A program made the translations under genes and the position numbers. A stretch of 23,833 nucleotides of DNA from SIG589 sp964566175 (GTDB lineage Bacteria > Bacillota > Clostridia > Oscillospirales > Acutalibacteraceae): the NCBI GenBank assembly GCA_964566175.1, contig CAZMHU010000024.1:1-23833 (forward strand), in the 5' to 3' direction. The first letter of the stretch is position 1. Each line of letters begins with the position of its first letter. Shown here in pieces: positions 9,183 through 16,626 of the stretch. Under the pieces are notes generated by a model. That model was not told where the DNA came from. It did no database searches and was given only the letters and a program-made list of their open reading frames with translations.

Positions 9183-9202
9183 GAGAGATTGAGATTAAAA
9201 TT

Positions 9203-10315
9203 TTGAAAAAGGAAAAGGAACGGAAAACGGTTACTGCGGCGGTGCAGACCGCACGCGGAAATGACCCCGTTTGTTCGGTTGCCCGTTTTCCGCAGACGGG
9301 AAACGGTGCTGAGGTTTACGCAACTCTCAGAACCGCGATACCCGTTATCGACGCCGCAATTTGCAAGATAGTTCGACTTGTCGGCGGGTTTAAAATCAAA
9401 TGCGCTGATAAAACGGCGGAGAAACTGCTTGAAGATTTTTTAAAAAACGTACCCTACGGTGCGGTTTCCGTTGGCATTGACAGTTTTGTGGCTGGAACGC
9501 TTGACAGGCTTTTGACCTACGGTACGGCTGTTAACGAACTTATATTCGATTCCGACGGCAGACTTGCCGCACTGTACGGCGCATCGCTTGAGTCGGTCGA
9601 ATTGAGTATTGGAAAAAATCCCTTAAAACCCCGAATTTCTCACAGGGGAGGAGAGCCTCTGTTGCACCCGGAGCGGATTATAGTGACCGCACTCTCACCT
9701 GAGCCGGACAGTCCGTACGGTAACTCGCTTTTGAAGAGTTTGCCGTTTGTCAGCGGCATACTGCTTAAAATATACAGTTGTATCGGTGTGAACTTCGAGC
9801 GAATGGGAAATCTTCGTTTCGCCGTTACATACCGCCCGTCGGGCATCGAAACCGGAATTGGCGACAGCCGAGCACAGGAAATTGCCTCGGCGTGGTCCGA
9901 TGCTATGCGTGACAGTGAAGCAGTGCGCGATTTTATTGCGGTGGGCGATGTTGACATCAAGGTGATAGGTGCGGAGGCGGCAATGCCGGATATAGAAGTT
10001 CCGATAAGGGCAATGCTCGAGCAGATAATCGCCAAAACGGGTCTGCCACCTTTTATGCTCGGCTTTTCGTGGTCATCGACCGAGAGAATGTCGGTACAGC
10101 AGGCGGATATGCTCACAAGCGAACTTGAATACTACCGAACACTGCTCACTCCGGTGATTATTAAAATATGCCGTGCGTTTTTACGCGGTGAGGGATATTT
10201 TTGCGATGTTGCGGTTGAGTGGGACAATATAAGTTTGCAGGACGAAACCGAAATCGCAAAGGCGCGCCTTTACAACGCGCAGGCTGAAAAAATCGAAAAC
10301 GGAGAAGAGGTGTAA
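9203..10315 (+). CDS. Phage portal protein
   Basis: A 370-residue protein placed directly after terL. Sequence and position fit the portal, the dodecameric ring at the packaging vertex through which DNA enters and leaves. The C-terminal half has the typical portal arrangement: MPDIEVPIRAMLEQIIAKTG, then LPPFMLGF, then a long helix (STERMSVQQADMLTSELEYY) before the crown or tail helices. The start is unclear. TTG at 9203 lies 16 bases from the only Shine-Dalgarno-like AGGAGA (9181-9186), while an in-frame ATT at 9194 lies at the ideal seven bases. The gene ends two bases before the next start. Confidence 0.85.
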   Translation: MKKEKERKTVTAAVQTARGNDPVCSVARFPQTGNGAEVYATLRTAIPVIDAAICKIVRLVGGFKIKCADKTAEKLLEDFLKNVPYGAVSVGIDSFVAGTLDRLLTYGTAVNELIFDSDGRLAALYGASLESVELSIGKNPLKPRISHRGGEPLLHPERIIVTALSPEPDSPYGNSLLKSLPFVSGILLKIYSCIGVNFERMGNLRFAVTYRPSGIETGIGDSRAQEIASAWSDAMRDSEAVRDFIAVGDVDIKVIGAEAAMPDIEVPIRAMLEQIIAKTGLPPFMLGFSWSSTERMSVQQADMLTSELEYYRTLLTPVIIKICRAFLRGEGYFCDVAVEWDNISLQDETEIAKARLYNAQAEKIENGEEV

Positions 10316-10317
10316 AT

Positions 10318-11286
10318 ATGGAAAAGGGAGTAGTCGAGCGCGAGGGCGGTCTTCTGGCGGGCGAGATTGAACATATCAACCGTCACACACGGCATCCGCT
10401 TGACGAAAATGAGGTGTACGCATTTTCGGTCGTGCTGTGTGACAACGATATTGACCGAGATAACGAACGTTTTTCCGATGAAGCACTTGACAAAATGGCG
10501 GTGCTGTTTGAGGGAAAAACCGGCATATGTGACCACAGTGCAAGGAGCGAAAATCAAAAAGCGCGGGTTTTCTCTTGTCGAACCGAGAAGGTCGAGGGCG
10601 AATATACCGCCGACGGCAGACCTTATAAAAGGCTTTTCGCACGTGCATATATGCTTCGCAGTGAGAAAAACGCCGAACTCATAGCCGAAATTGAGGCGGG
10701 AATAAAAAAAGAGGTCAGTGTCGGCTGTTCGGTCAGAAAACGTGCTTGCTCGGTGTGCGGTGCGAACAGGAACGACGGTTGTTTGCACAAAGCCGGCAAC
10801 GAGTATAAAACAAAGCACGGGACGCAACTTTGTCACACGGTTTTGGATGAACCGTATGACGCATATGAATGGTCGTTTGTTGCCGTTCCCGCGCAGCGCA
10901 GAGCGGGCGTGACAAAGGCTTATGAAAAAAAGGAGGAATACGTTTTGGATAAAAACGGTATTGTAAAAAGTCTTAAAGAGGGCGTGGATGTCAATCTTTC
11001 GGGTGGTCAGGCAAAAATTCTGTATGATTATATTACGGAACTTAAAGGTCTGTCGGAACTCGGAAAAAACTTTATTGCCGAAAAACGCGCGGCGGTTGTA
11101 AAGTGCTGTGCGGAATTTGCCGAGGGCATAAACGACGAGGTTTTGGGTTCCGTTATAGAAAAAATGACGGCGGCGGAACTTTGCGAAGTTTACCGCGTTT
11201 TGAAGAAGAGGGAACAGCCTACCGTTCAGTTAGCCCCCGATAGGCAAAATTTTGAAAACCGAAACAATGGTTTTATGATTAAATAA
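10318..11286 (+). CDS. Prohead protease with C-terminal scaffold region
   Basis: A 322-residue protein between portal and capsid. The first 200 residues look like a U35/U9-type capsid maturation protease: a DRDNERF strand (47-52), a candidate catalytic histidine in GICDHSA (H73) and a candidate serine in KEVSVGC (S134), followed by YEWSFVAVPAQ, typical of the end of the domain. Between S134 and that strand is a Cys/His cluster (C144, C147, C155, H157, C172, H173) that could bind zinc. Residues 210-322 are charged and helix-forming, as expected for a scaffold or delta domain, and have their own internal ribosome-binding site. The catalytic assignment rests on pattern and context, not alignment. 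Confidence 0.78.
   Translation: MEKGVVEREGGLLAGEIEHINRHTRHPLDENEVYAFSVVLCDNDIDRDNERFSDEALDKMAVLFEGKTGICDHSARSENQKARVFSCRTEKVEGEYTADGRPYKRLFARAYMLRSEKNAELIAEIEAGIKKEVSVGCSVRKRACSVCGANRNDGCLHKAGNEYKTKHGTQLCHTVLDEPYDAYEWSFVAVPAQRRAGVTKAYEKKEEYVLDKNGIVKSLKEGVDVNLSGGQAKILYDYITELKGLSELGKNFIAEKRAAVVKCCAEFAEGINDEVLGSVIEKMTAAELCEVYRVLKKREQPTVQLAPDRQNFENRNNGFMIK
10945..11286 (+). CDS. Nested in-frame scaffold protein (internal start)
   Basis: A perfect AAGGAGG (10930-10936) lies eight bases before an in-frame TTG at 10945, inside the protease gene exactly where the protease domain ends. Translation from there would give a separate 113-residue, helix-rich, lysine- and glutamate-rich protein. Making the scaffold from an internal start within the protease gene is the known arrangement of lambda C/Nu3 and several other head modules. 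The ribosome-binding site and frame are seen directly; use of the start is inferred. Confidence 0.6.
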   Translation: MDKNGIVKSLKEGVDVNLSGGQAKILYDYITELKGLSELGKNFIAEKRAAVVKCCAEFAEGINDEVLGSVIEKMTAAELCEVYRVLKKREQPTVQLAPDRQNFENRNNGFMIK

Positions 11287-11302
11287 AAGAAAGGATTTTA
11301 TT

Positions 11303-11641
11303 ATGTTTGATTATAAAGGATACGGTGAGGAATTTCTCACACTTGCAACAGAGGATAAAAAAATCGGCGGAAAGCCGATGACTGTGAGCGGTGATAACAC
11401 TGTTTCGCTTTCAAAAAGCGGAGAGCAATTTTTCGGTATAGGTATTACCGAACGCTGTGGAATTGCATCGGTTCAGGTCGGCGGATATGTTGAAGCAAGT
11501 TATACCGGAACAGCACCCAAATACGGTGCGGGTTATCTCAAAGCCAACGGCAACGACGGAGTTACTGCCGCAGAGAGCGGCGTTCCTGTTACCGTTTTGA
11601 AGATTGACAGTGAAAATGCCGTTGTCGGATTTATATTTTAA
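11303..11641 (+). CDS. Putative capsid decoration or stabilising protein
   Basis: A small 112-residue protein rich in Gly, Val and Thr, with a predicted all-beta character (SGDNTVSLSKSGEQFFGIGI, then QVGGYVEASYTG, ending VVGFIF). It sits between the protease/scaffold and the major capsid gene, where lambda gpD-like and DUF2190-like decoration proteins are normally encoded. AAAGGA precedes the ATG. No cysteine-rich, membrane or signal features are seen. The function is assigned from gene order and composition. Confidence 0.6.
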   Translation: MFDYKGYGEEFLTLATEDKKIGGKPMTVSGDNTVSLSKSGEQFFGIGITERCGIASVQVGGYVEASYTGTAPKYGAGYLKANGNDGVTAAESGVPVTVLKIDSENAVVGFIF

Positions 11642-11652
11642 GGAGGATTTTT

Positions 11653-12660
11653 ATGAATTACGAAAATATTAAACTTGAAAAGGGTATGTATGCCGTTTCG
11701 GGCAAAACTTTCAGCGAGGTGCTTGAAAGTATAGACCCCTCTTGCGAATATGTCGGTACTGCCGACGGCGGACTTGACGCATTCGGCAGACAACTCAAGC
11801 GTTTCGACATTAAGGTCAGCGGTATGGGCAGTGACAGCGTGCAGAAGTTTTTTGCAACCACACAGTCTGCCGCACTTTTCCCCGAATATGTTTCGCGTGC
11901 GGTAAAACAGGGTATGGATGAGGCGCGCGTGCTGGACTCTCTTGTTGCAACCAAGACACGTATTGACGGTATTGATTATCGCACAATAGCCTCTGTTCCC
12001 ACCGAGGATGATAAAAAACTGAAATATGTTGCAGAGGGTGCATATATTCCGCAGACGGTTGTTCGCACACAGGAGAACCTTGTAAAACTCAACAAGCGTG
12101 GCAGAATGCTTGTTGCATCATATGAGGCACTGAAGTTTCAGAGACTTGATTTGTTCACCGTTACGCTTAAACAAATAGGCGCATACATAGCACGTCAGCA
12201 ACTTGCAGATGCTATCGATGTGCTTTTAAACGGCGACGGCAACGATAACGCCGCGGCGGAATTATCTGCGGCAAAATCGGGTGAGATTGCATATGGCGAC
12301 CTTATTAAACTTTTCAACTCGCTTGACCCATACAGTATGACAACTGTAATAGCATCATCGGATGTTATGGGCAAGATACTATCTATTGAGGAGTTTAAAA
12401 ACCCCGCAACGGGAATTAACTTCCAGGGTACGGGAAAGATAGGTCATCCGCTCGGCGCAGAGTTTATAAAATCCTCTGCTGCACCTGCCGATAAAATAAT
12501 CGGTCTTGATAAAAACTGTGCACTTGAAATGGTGATAGCGGGCGATGTTACGGTTGATTATGATAAACTTATCGACCGTCAACTTGAGCGTGCCGCAGTT
12601 ACAGCAACCGTAGGCTTTGCAAAAATCTTTACCGATGCCTGCAAGGTGCTTTCGGTTTAA
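11653..12660 (+). CDS. Phage major capsid protein (HK97 fold)
   Basis: A 335-residue protein in the capsid position, preceded by AAGGAGG. Its features fit an HK97-fold coat protein: a variable N-terminal region (1-60), the peripheral-domain style stretch DYRTIASVP followed by YVAEGAYIPQT, a central helix with LDLFTVTLKQIGAYIARQQLADAID, then VIASSDVMGKIL, and a C-terminal strand set ending AAVTATVGFAKIFTDACKV. The uninterrupted frame and the surrounding terminase, portal and protease genes argue against an encapsulin. The strong ribosome-binding site fits the high copy number needed for a coat protein. Confidence 0.85.
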   Translation: MNYENIKLEKGMYAVSGKTFSEVLESIDPSCEYVGTADGGLDAFGRQLKRFDIKVSGMGSDSVQKFFATTQSAALFPEYVSRAVKQGMDEARVLDSLVATKTRIDGIDYRTIASVPTEDDKKLKYVAEGAYIPQTVVRTQENLVKLNKRGRMLVASYEALKFQRLDLFTVTLKQIGAYIARQQLADAIDVLLNGDGNDNAAAELSAAKSGEIAYGDLIKLFNSLDPYSMTTVIASSDVMGKILSIEEFKNPATGINFQGTGKIGHPLGAEFIKSSAAPADKIIGLDKNCALEMVIAGDVTVDYDKLIDRQLERAAVTATVGFAKIFTDACKVLSV

Positions 12661-12680
12661 TATAAAAGGGAGAGAATTTT

Positions 12681-13043
12681 ATGATAAACTCTCTGCCTGC
12701 CGATAAAATCGAGCAGATGTTTTCTTTGCTTTCCGGCGAGGACGGAAAGGCATACGCTCTGCTTTGCAGGACTGCGGCGATGAGTATACTCGGACGAATC
12801 AAAAACGGTGCGAGTCGTGAACGTTGGGAAGAAGCGTTGTGCTATGCCGCTGCGTGTCTTGCTTTTTACAGATATACTCTGGCACGCGGAGCAGATAATA
12901 CCTCGGTTTACAAAGCAGGTGACGTTACGCTTCAAAACGGTCCGGACGGTGCGAGAAAATCTGCCGAGGCGTTACTGTTTGATGCCCTCGCGGCGGCCGA
13001 CGGCTGTTTGAAGCACAGCGGCTTTTGCTTTAAAACTGTTTAG
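12681..13043 (+). CDS. Head-tail connector (adaptor, gp6-like)
   Basis: A 120-residue, mostly helical protein directly after the capsid gene. It resembles the gp6/YqbG-type adaptors that dock under the portal: a short N-terminal helix, then a helical bundle with MSILGRIKNG, WEEALCYAAACLAFYRYTLA and a final helix SAEALLFDALAAADGCL. GGGAG precedes the ATG. Assigned by size, helical pattern and the conserved order capsid-connector-stopper-terminator. Confidence 0.65.
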   Translation: MINSLPADKIEQMFSLLSGEDGKAYALLCRTAAMSILGRIKNGASRERWEEALCYAAACLAFYRYTLARGADNTSVYKAGDVTLQNGPDGARKSAEALLFDALAAADGCLKHSGFCFKTV

Positions 13044-13052
13044 GGGGCACAT

Positions 13053-13409
13053 ATGAACGCCACTGAAAAAATAAACGAACTTTTTTCAAAGCACGGTCAA
13101 AGCATAACAGTTATCAATAAATTAGAAGAGCATAATATCAAGGCGTTTGTTCAGGTTATGCGCTATAAAAACAAAATGTATATCGATTTGCCGATGGGCG
13201 GGCTCGGAAGAAAGGATAACGGCTGTTATCTTTATATCGGCCCTCCCGAATGCGATTTTACCGAAACCGTGACGACGGCAAAAGTGTTTTTCGAGGGATA
13301 CAAGCACCGCGTAAAGCGTGCCGAAATGATATACTGTGACGGAAAACCTTTTTATGTTTGGGCGGTGCTTTACAGAACCATAAAGGACGGAGAATATGAA
13401 GACCATTAA
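13053..13409 (+). CDS. Small structural protein, probably head-completion/stopper
   Basis: A 118-residue basic protein. The C-terminal two thirds are beta-rich (MYIDLPMGG, CYLYIGPPE, PFYVWAVLYRT), consistent with the small barrel of head-closure proteins. There is no residue motif that settles the assignment. GGGGG precedes the ATG, and the gene overlaps the next by 14 bases, so the two are coupled. It lies where SPP1 gp16-like stoppers are encoded. Confidence 0.5.
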   Translation: MNATEKINELFSKHGQSITVINKLEEHNIKAFVQVMRYKNKMYIDLPMGGLGRKDNGCYLYIGPPECDFTETVTTAKVFFEGYKHRVKRAEMIYCDGKPFYVWAVLYRTIKDGEYEDH

Positions 13410-13836
13410 CAACATTCTTGCCGATATTATAACTGCCGTAAACGCTATAAAAAGACTTCCTATAAAGGCTTGTTACGATTATCAGTCAAGCCTTATGGAT
13501 ATGCCGTTGACGTCACCTATCGTTACGGTAGGACTTGACTCTGTAGAGGCGAATTTAGGCAAAGCGTCGGCATATGTCGGAAAGCGAAACGGCTATACAC
13601 AGTATGCCGTTCCGACCGAAGTGAATATTGCGGCGAGCATATATCTTCCGCATACGGCAAACGGATTTGTGAATTACGACGTTTTGACATATATTATAGA
13701 GGCGCTTTTTAAGAGTAATATAACCGTCAACAAAATATCTTGCGGAAATATGCGCTATAATAGCACGTTTATGTGCAGTGTATTGCCGATTACAATATCG
13801 CTTTATGAGCGCTTATGCGAAGAAACGGGGGTATAG
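13396..13836 (+). CDS. Putative tail-terminator/neck protein
   Basis: A 146-residue protein. The N-terminal helix (NNILADIITAVNAIKRLPI), then alternating strands with a helix at NYDVLTYIIEALFKSN and a strand-rich end, resembles the alpha/beta fold of tail terminators (lambda gpU, SPP1 gp17 type), which cap the tail tube and join it to the head. Assigned by fold pattern and position after the stopper-like gene. Start and end overlap or abut its neighbours, so it belongs to the same transcript. Confidence 0.55.
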   Translation: MKTINNILADIITAVNAIKRLPIKACYDYQSSLMDMPLTSPIVTVGLDSVEANLGKASAYVGKRNGYTQYAVPTEVNIAASIYLPHTANGFVNYDVLTYIIEALFKSNITVNKISCGNMRYNSTFMCSVLPITISLYERLCEETGV

Positions 13837-13839
13837 CAT

Positions 13840-14199
13840 ATGAGTTTTAACGAAGCGCGGGCGATAAGCGTGCGGATAAACGGAACGCGGGTTGCAAATG
13901 TAAAATCGATAATATCCTCGTCCAAGCGTGAGAAAACCGTAAGCGGAAACGTAATAAACGTGCAAAACAAAGAGATGTCCGTAACGCTGAAACGCATTAT
14001 ATATCTTAATGACACGTACTCCGACGGTTTGCTTCTCAGGGCACAGAGCAATTTTTTACTGGAGATATACTATCCCGACCATATATCCAGTTATACAAAT
14101 TGCCAGTGGGTGGATTATACCGAAACGGTAGGAGAAAACAACACCGTGACGGAAGAAATCAAAATCTGTTCGCTTAATTACAGTCAAGTTTCACGATGA
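13840..14199 (+). CDS. Putative tail-tube-like protein, last gene of the cassette
   Basis: A 119-residue beta-rich protein (AISVRINGTRVANVKSI at the start, KEMSVTLKRIIYL in the middle). The opening strand pair resembles small tail-tube proteins of the XkdM/YqbM kind, but similarity is faint and it may be another neck component. GGGGG overlapping the previous stop precedes the ATG. The stop codon touches the terminator, so there is no room for tail-assembly chaperones or a tape measure downstream. It could be complete or a shortened tube gene. Confidence 0.45.
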   Translation: MSFNEARAISVRINGTRVANVKSIISSSKREKTVSGNVINVQNKEMSVTLKRIIYLNDTYSDGLLLRAQSNFLLEIYYPDHISSYTNCQWVDYTETVGENNTVTEEIKICSLNYSQVSR

Positions 14200-14238
14200 A
14201 AAAGTGCGGAGAAACCTTTAAGGCTTCTTCGCACTTTT
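14200..14238. terminator. Bidirectional terminator closing the phage cassette and the EF-G-like gene
   Basis: AAAAGTGCG (14200-14208) pairs with CGCACTTTT (14230-14238), the stem continues for five more pairs, and a small CCT/AGG hairpin caps it. It follows the last phage stop codon at once and has T or A runs on both sides, serving the convergent EF-G-like gene as well. Confidence 0.88.
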
Positions 14239-14250
14239 GTTATACTTTTA

Positions 14251-16302
14251 TTATTCTTTTGCGCTTTCGATTATCTTTGCCGCTATGTTTGCGGGAATTT
14301 CTTCATAACGCTCAAACGTGAGGGTAAATTCCGCTCTGCCCTGTGTTATGGAACGCATTGCGGTTGAGAAATCCGAAACCTCGGCAAGGGGAACTTCGGC
14401 AACAACTTCCTGCATTCTGCCGCTTAGCGGGTTCATTCCGATTACACGTCCGCGGCGCTTGTTGATGTCGCCTATTACGTCGCCCATATTGTCTTCGGGA
14501 ATGGTGACTTTCAGCGTTCCGATAGGTTCAAGCAAGACAGGTGATGCTTGCGGTATGCCGTCTTTATAGGCGATTGCAGCCGCTGTTTTAAACGCCATTT
14601 CGGAAGAGTCGACAGGGTGATACGAGCCGTCAACGAGGGTTGCCTTCAAACCGACAACAGGATAACCCGCTAAAACGCCCTTTTGAACACTGTCGCGCAG
14701 ACCCTTTTCAACGGCGGGGAAGAAGTTTTTGGGAACAGAACCGCCGAAAATCTTCTCTTCAAATATCATTTCTTCGCTGTCGCAAGGCTCAAACTCAATC
14801 CAAACGTCACCGAACTGACCGTGTCCGCCCGACTGTTTTTTATGTCTGCCTTGAACTTTTACCGACTTGCGTATGGTTTCGCGGTAGGCAACGCGGGGAG
14901 TGCGTAGTTCAAGCGAAACTCCGAATTTTGAAGCAAGTTTTGAAACGATAACGTCAATATGTTGTTCACCGAGACCCGAAAGTAACTGCTCCTTTGTTTC
15001 ATTGTCAACGTTGAAAGAAATTGTCGGGTCTTCTTCCATAAGGCGGATAAGACCTTGGGCGATTTTTTCCTCTTCGCCCTTTTGTTTCGGGTAAACCGCC
15101 ATAGTGAGTTGCGGTTTCGGGAAACGCGGAACGCATATATTCTTGCCGAACGACGCATCACACAAAGTATCGCCTGTTATAACATTTCCGAGTTTGGCAA
15201 CAGCACCGATATCGCCTGCGCCTATTCTGTCAGCATCTTCCTGTTTGCCCGCCTTAATCCACATAACCTTTGACAGGCGTTCTTCGTTTCCGGTGCGCCT
15301 GTTTATAAGTTTGCTGTCGGCGGCAAGTGAGCCACTCACTACTTTGAAATATGAAAGTTTTCCGACAAACGGGTCGGCAATGGTCTTGAACACGACCGCA
15401 GCTGCAACGCCGTCTTCCGAAACGGAGATTTCTTCTTTCTCTTCGCCGTTTTCGCAAAGAATTTTGACTTCGTTTGCCGCAGGAGCGATTTTCGAAAGAA
15501 TTTCAGCCGTCAGGCCGACAGCCGATCCGTCCTGTCCCACGCCGCAGAAGACAGGGCATATATCGCCCAAAAGCATACCGTTTTTAAGGGCGGTTAAAAC
15601 TTCGCTTTCGTCAAACGGCTCACCGCCGAAGTATTTTTCCATAAGTGCTTCGTCGGTTGAGGCAACCGCTTCAAGCATAACGTCGCGCATACTCGAAATA
15701 TCGGAATTTTCCGGAACGGGGGAATATTCCTTTTGCTCTGTTCCGTCAAAACTGTATGCCTTGCCGTTTATAAGATTTATGTAGCATACGACCTGTTCAC
15801 CTTCGATATAAGGCACCACAATAGGGCATACAACACTGCCGTATCGACCTGCGAGTATTGAAACAACGCGGTAAAAATGTGCGTGAACCGAATCGAGTTT
15901 GTTTATGAAAAACGCAACCGGCTTTTTGTTTTCGCGTGCGATGTCATAGGCTTTCTGTGCACCTACGGTGAGACCGGATTTACCCGACAGCACGATAAGC
16001 GCAGAGTCGGCGGCGGCAAGTGCTTCACTGACACCGCCGGCGAAATCAAACTGTCCTGGGGCATCGATTAGATTGATTTTGTATTCGCCTATCTCAACAG
16101 GGTAGAGTGCCGTACTGACCGACGCGTGGCGTTTTTTCTCTTCGGGGTCAAAATCCATAACGGTAGAACCGTCTGCGTTCTTGCCTATTCTGTCGGTAGC
16201 TTTGCCGTAATATAAAATCGCGTCTGCCAGTGTGGTTTTTCCGCTGTTTCCGTGGCCGAGCAGGGCGATGTTTTTAATGTTTGATGCTGTGTAATGTTTC
16301 AA
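14251..16302 (-). CDS. Elongation factor G-like translational GTPase (EF-G paralogue)
   Basis: A 683-residue five-domain EF-G relative. Motifs: P-loop GHGNSGKT (16-23), a non-canonical switch I (FDPEEKKRHAS instead of the EF-G QERGITI region), G3 DAPGQ (80-84), NKLD (134-137) and a normal C-terminal domain IV/V. It is not the housekeeping FusA: the G3 histidine that activates GTP hydrolysis is glutamine (Q84) and switch I has diverged, as in the EF-G-like subfamily common in Firmicutes. The role of that subfamily is not well defined. The start is set at TTG 16302, because GAAAGG lies nine bases upstream and MKHYTASNIKNIAL matches the family N-terminus; GTG at 16311 abuts the Shine-Dalgarno. 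Confidence 0.92.
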   Translation of the reverse strand: MKHYTASNIKNIALLGHGNSGKTTLADAILYYGKATDRIGKNADGSTVMDFDPEEKKRHASVSTALYPVEIGEYKINLIDAPGQFDFAGGVSEALAAADSALIVLSGKSGLTVGAQKAYDIARENKKPVAFFINKLDSVHAHFYRVVSILAGRYGSVVCPIVVPYIEGEQVVCYINLINGKAYSFDGTEQKEYSPVPENSDISSMRDVMLEAVASTDEALMEKYFGGEPFDESEVLTALKNGMLLGDICPVFCGVGQDGSAVGLTAEILSKIAPAANEVKILCENGEEKEEISVSEDGVAAAVVFKTIADPFVGKLSYFKVVSGSLAADSKLINRRTGNEERLSKVMWIKAGKQEDADRIGAGDIGAVAKLGNVITGDTLCDASFGKNICVPRFPKPQLTMAVYPKQKGEEEKIAQGLIRLMEEDPTISFNVDNETKEQLLSGLGEQHIDVIVSKLASKFGVSLELRTPRVAYRETIRKSVKVQGRHKKQSGGHGQFGDVWIEFEPCDSEEMIFEEKIFGGSVPKNFFPAVEKGLRDSVQKGVLAGYPVVGLKATLVDGSYHPVDSSEMAFKTAAAIAYKDGIPQASPVLLEPIGTLKVTIPEDNMGDVIGDINKRRGRVIGMNPLSGRMQEVVAEVPLAEVSDFSTAMRSITQGRAEFTLTFERYEEIPANIAAKIIESAKE

Positions 16303-16332
16303 TGTGAACACCCTTTCAACTAAGATGAGAGT

Positions 16333-16361
16333 ATTATAGCACTTTTTTAATCACATTTCAA
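16333..16361 (-). promoter_or_regulatory. Sigma-A promoter of the EF-G-like gene
   Basis: On the minus strand, TTGAAA (16361-16356) and TATAAT (16338-16333) have a 17-base spacer. It lies about 30 bases upstream of the TTG start. Confidence 0.82.
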
Positions 16362-16626
16362 CCAATTTTATATCACAGTGATAACAAAATTTGTGGATAA
16401 TGCCGTCGAAAAAGTCTAATAACGTGCCCTTTTTGTAAAAAACAGGATATTATAAACAGATTGAAAAGAAAAAATTCTACGAAGAAGGAAAACCTGACGG
16501 TTTTTGTAACAAAACTGATACTAAATTGTAACCCATTTGAAATCGCATTTTTAAATAAAGGGATATATACTATATATAGTATAAGACTTCGGCTAGGTAA
16601 CTTGCCGTACTGCAAGGAGATGTGTT
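16362..16626 (+). other. Gene-free region with palindrome and leader hairpins
   Basis: About 265 A/T-rich bases without a convincing gene. It holds an 18-base perfect palindrome, TATACTATATATAGTATA (16566-16583), which overlaps possible -10 sequences. After it come two short, mutually exclusive stems: CGGC/GCCG (16590-16593 with 16604-16607) and CTTGC/GCAAG (16601-16605 with 16612-16616). The second covers the start of the AAGGAG Shine-Dalgarno (16614-16619). A weak AAAACC/GGTTTT hairpin lies at 16489-16504. A TTTAAA...TATATA pair (16550-16555, 16573-16578) could be the promoter, but in sequence this A/T-rich the call is weak. Confidence 0.5.

Noticed and set aside
11653..12660. Encapsulin rather than phage capsid
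   Set aside because: Encapsulins stand alone with a cargo gene. This gene sits with terminase, portal, protease and neck genes in phage order.
7395..14238. A complete prophage or complete satellite
   Set aside because: Only head, packaging and neck genes are present. No integrase, repressor, primase, lysis or tail-fibre gene is seen, and the flanks are host genes on both sides.
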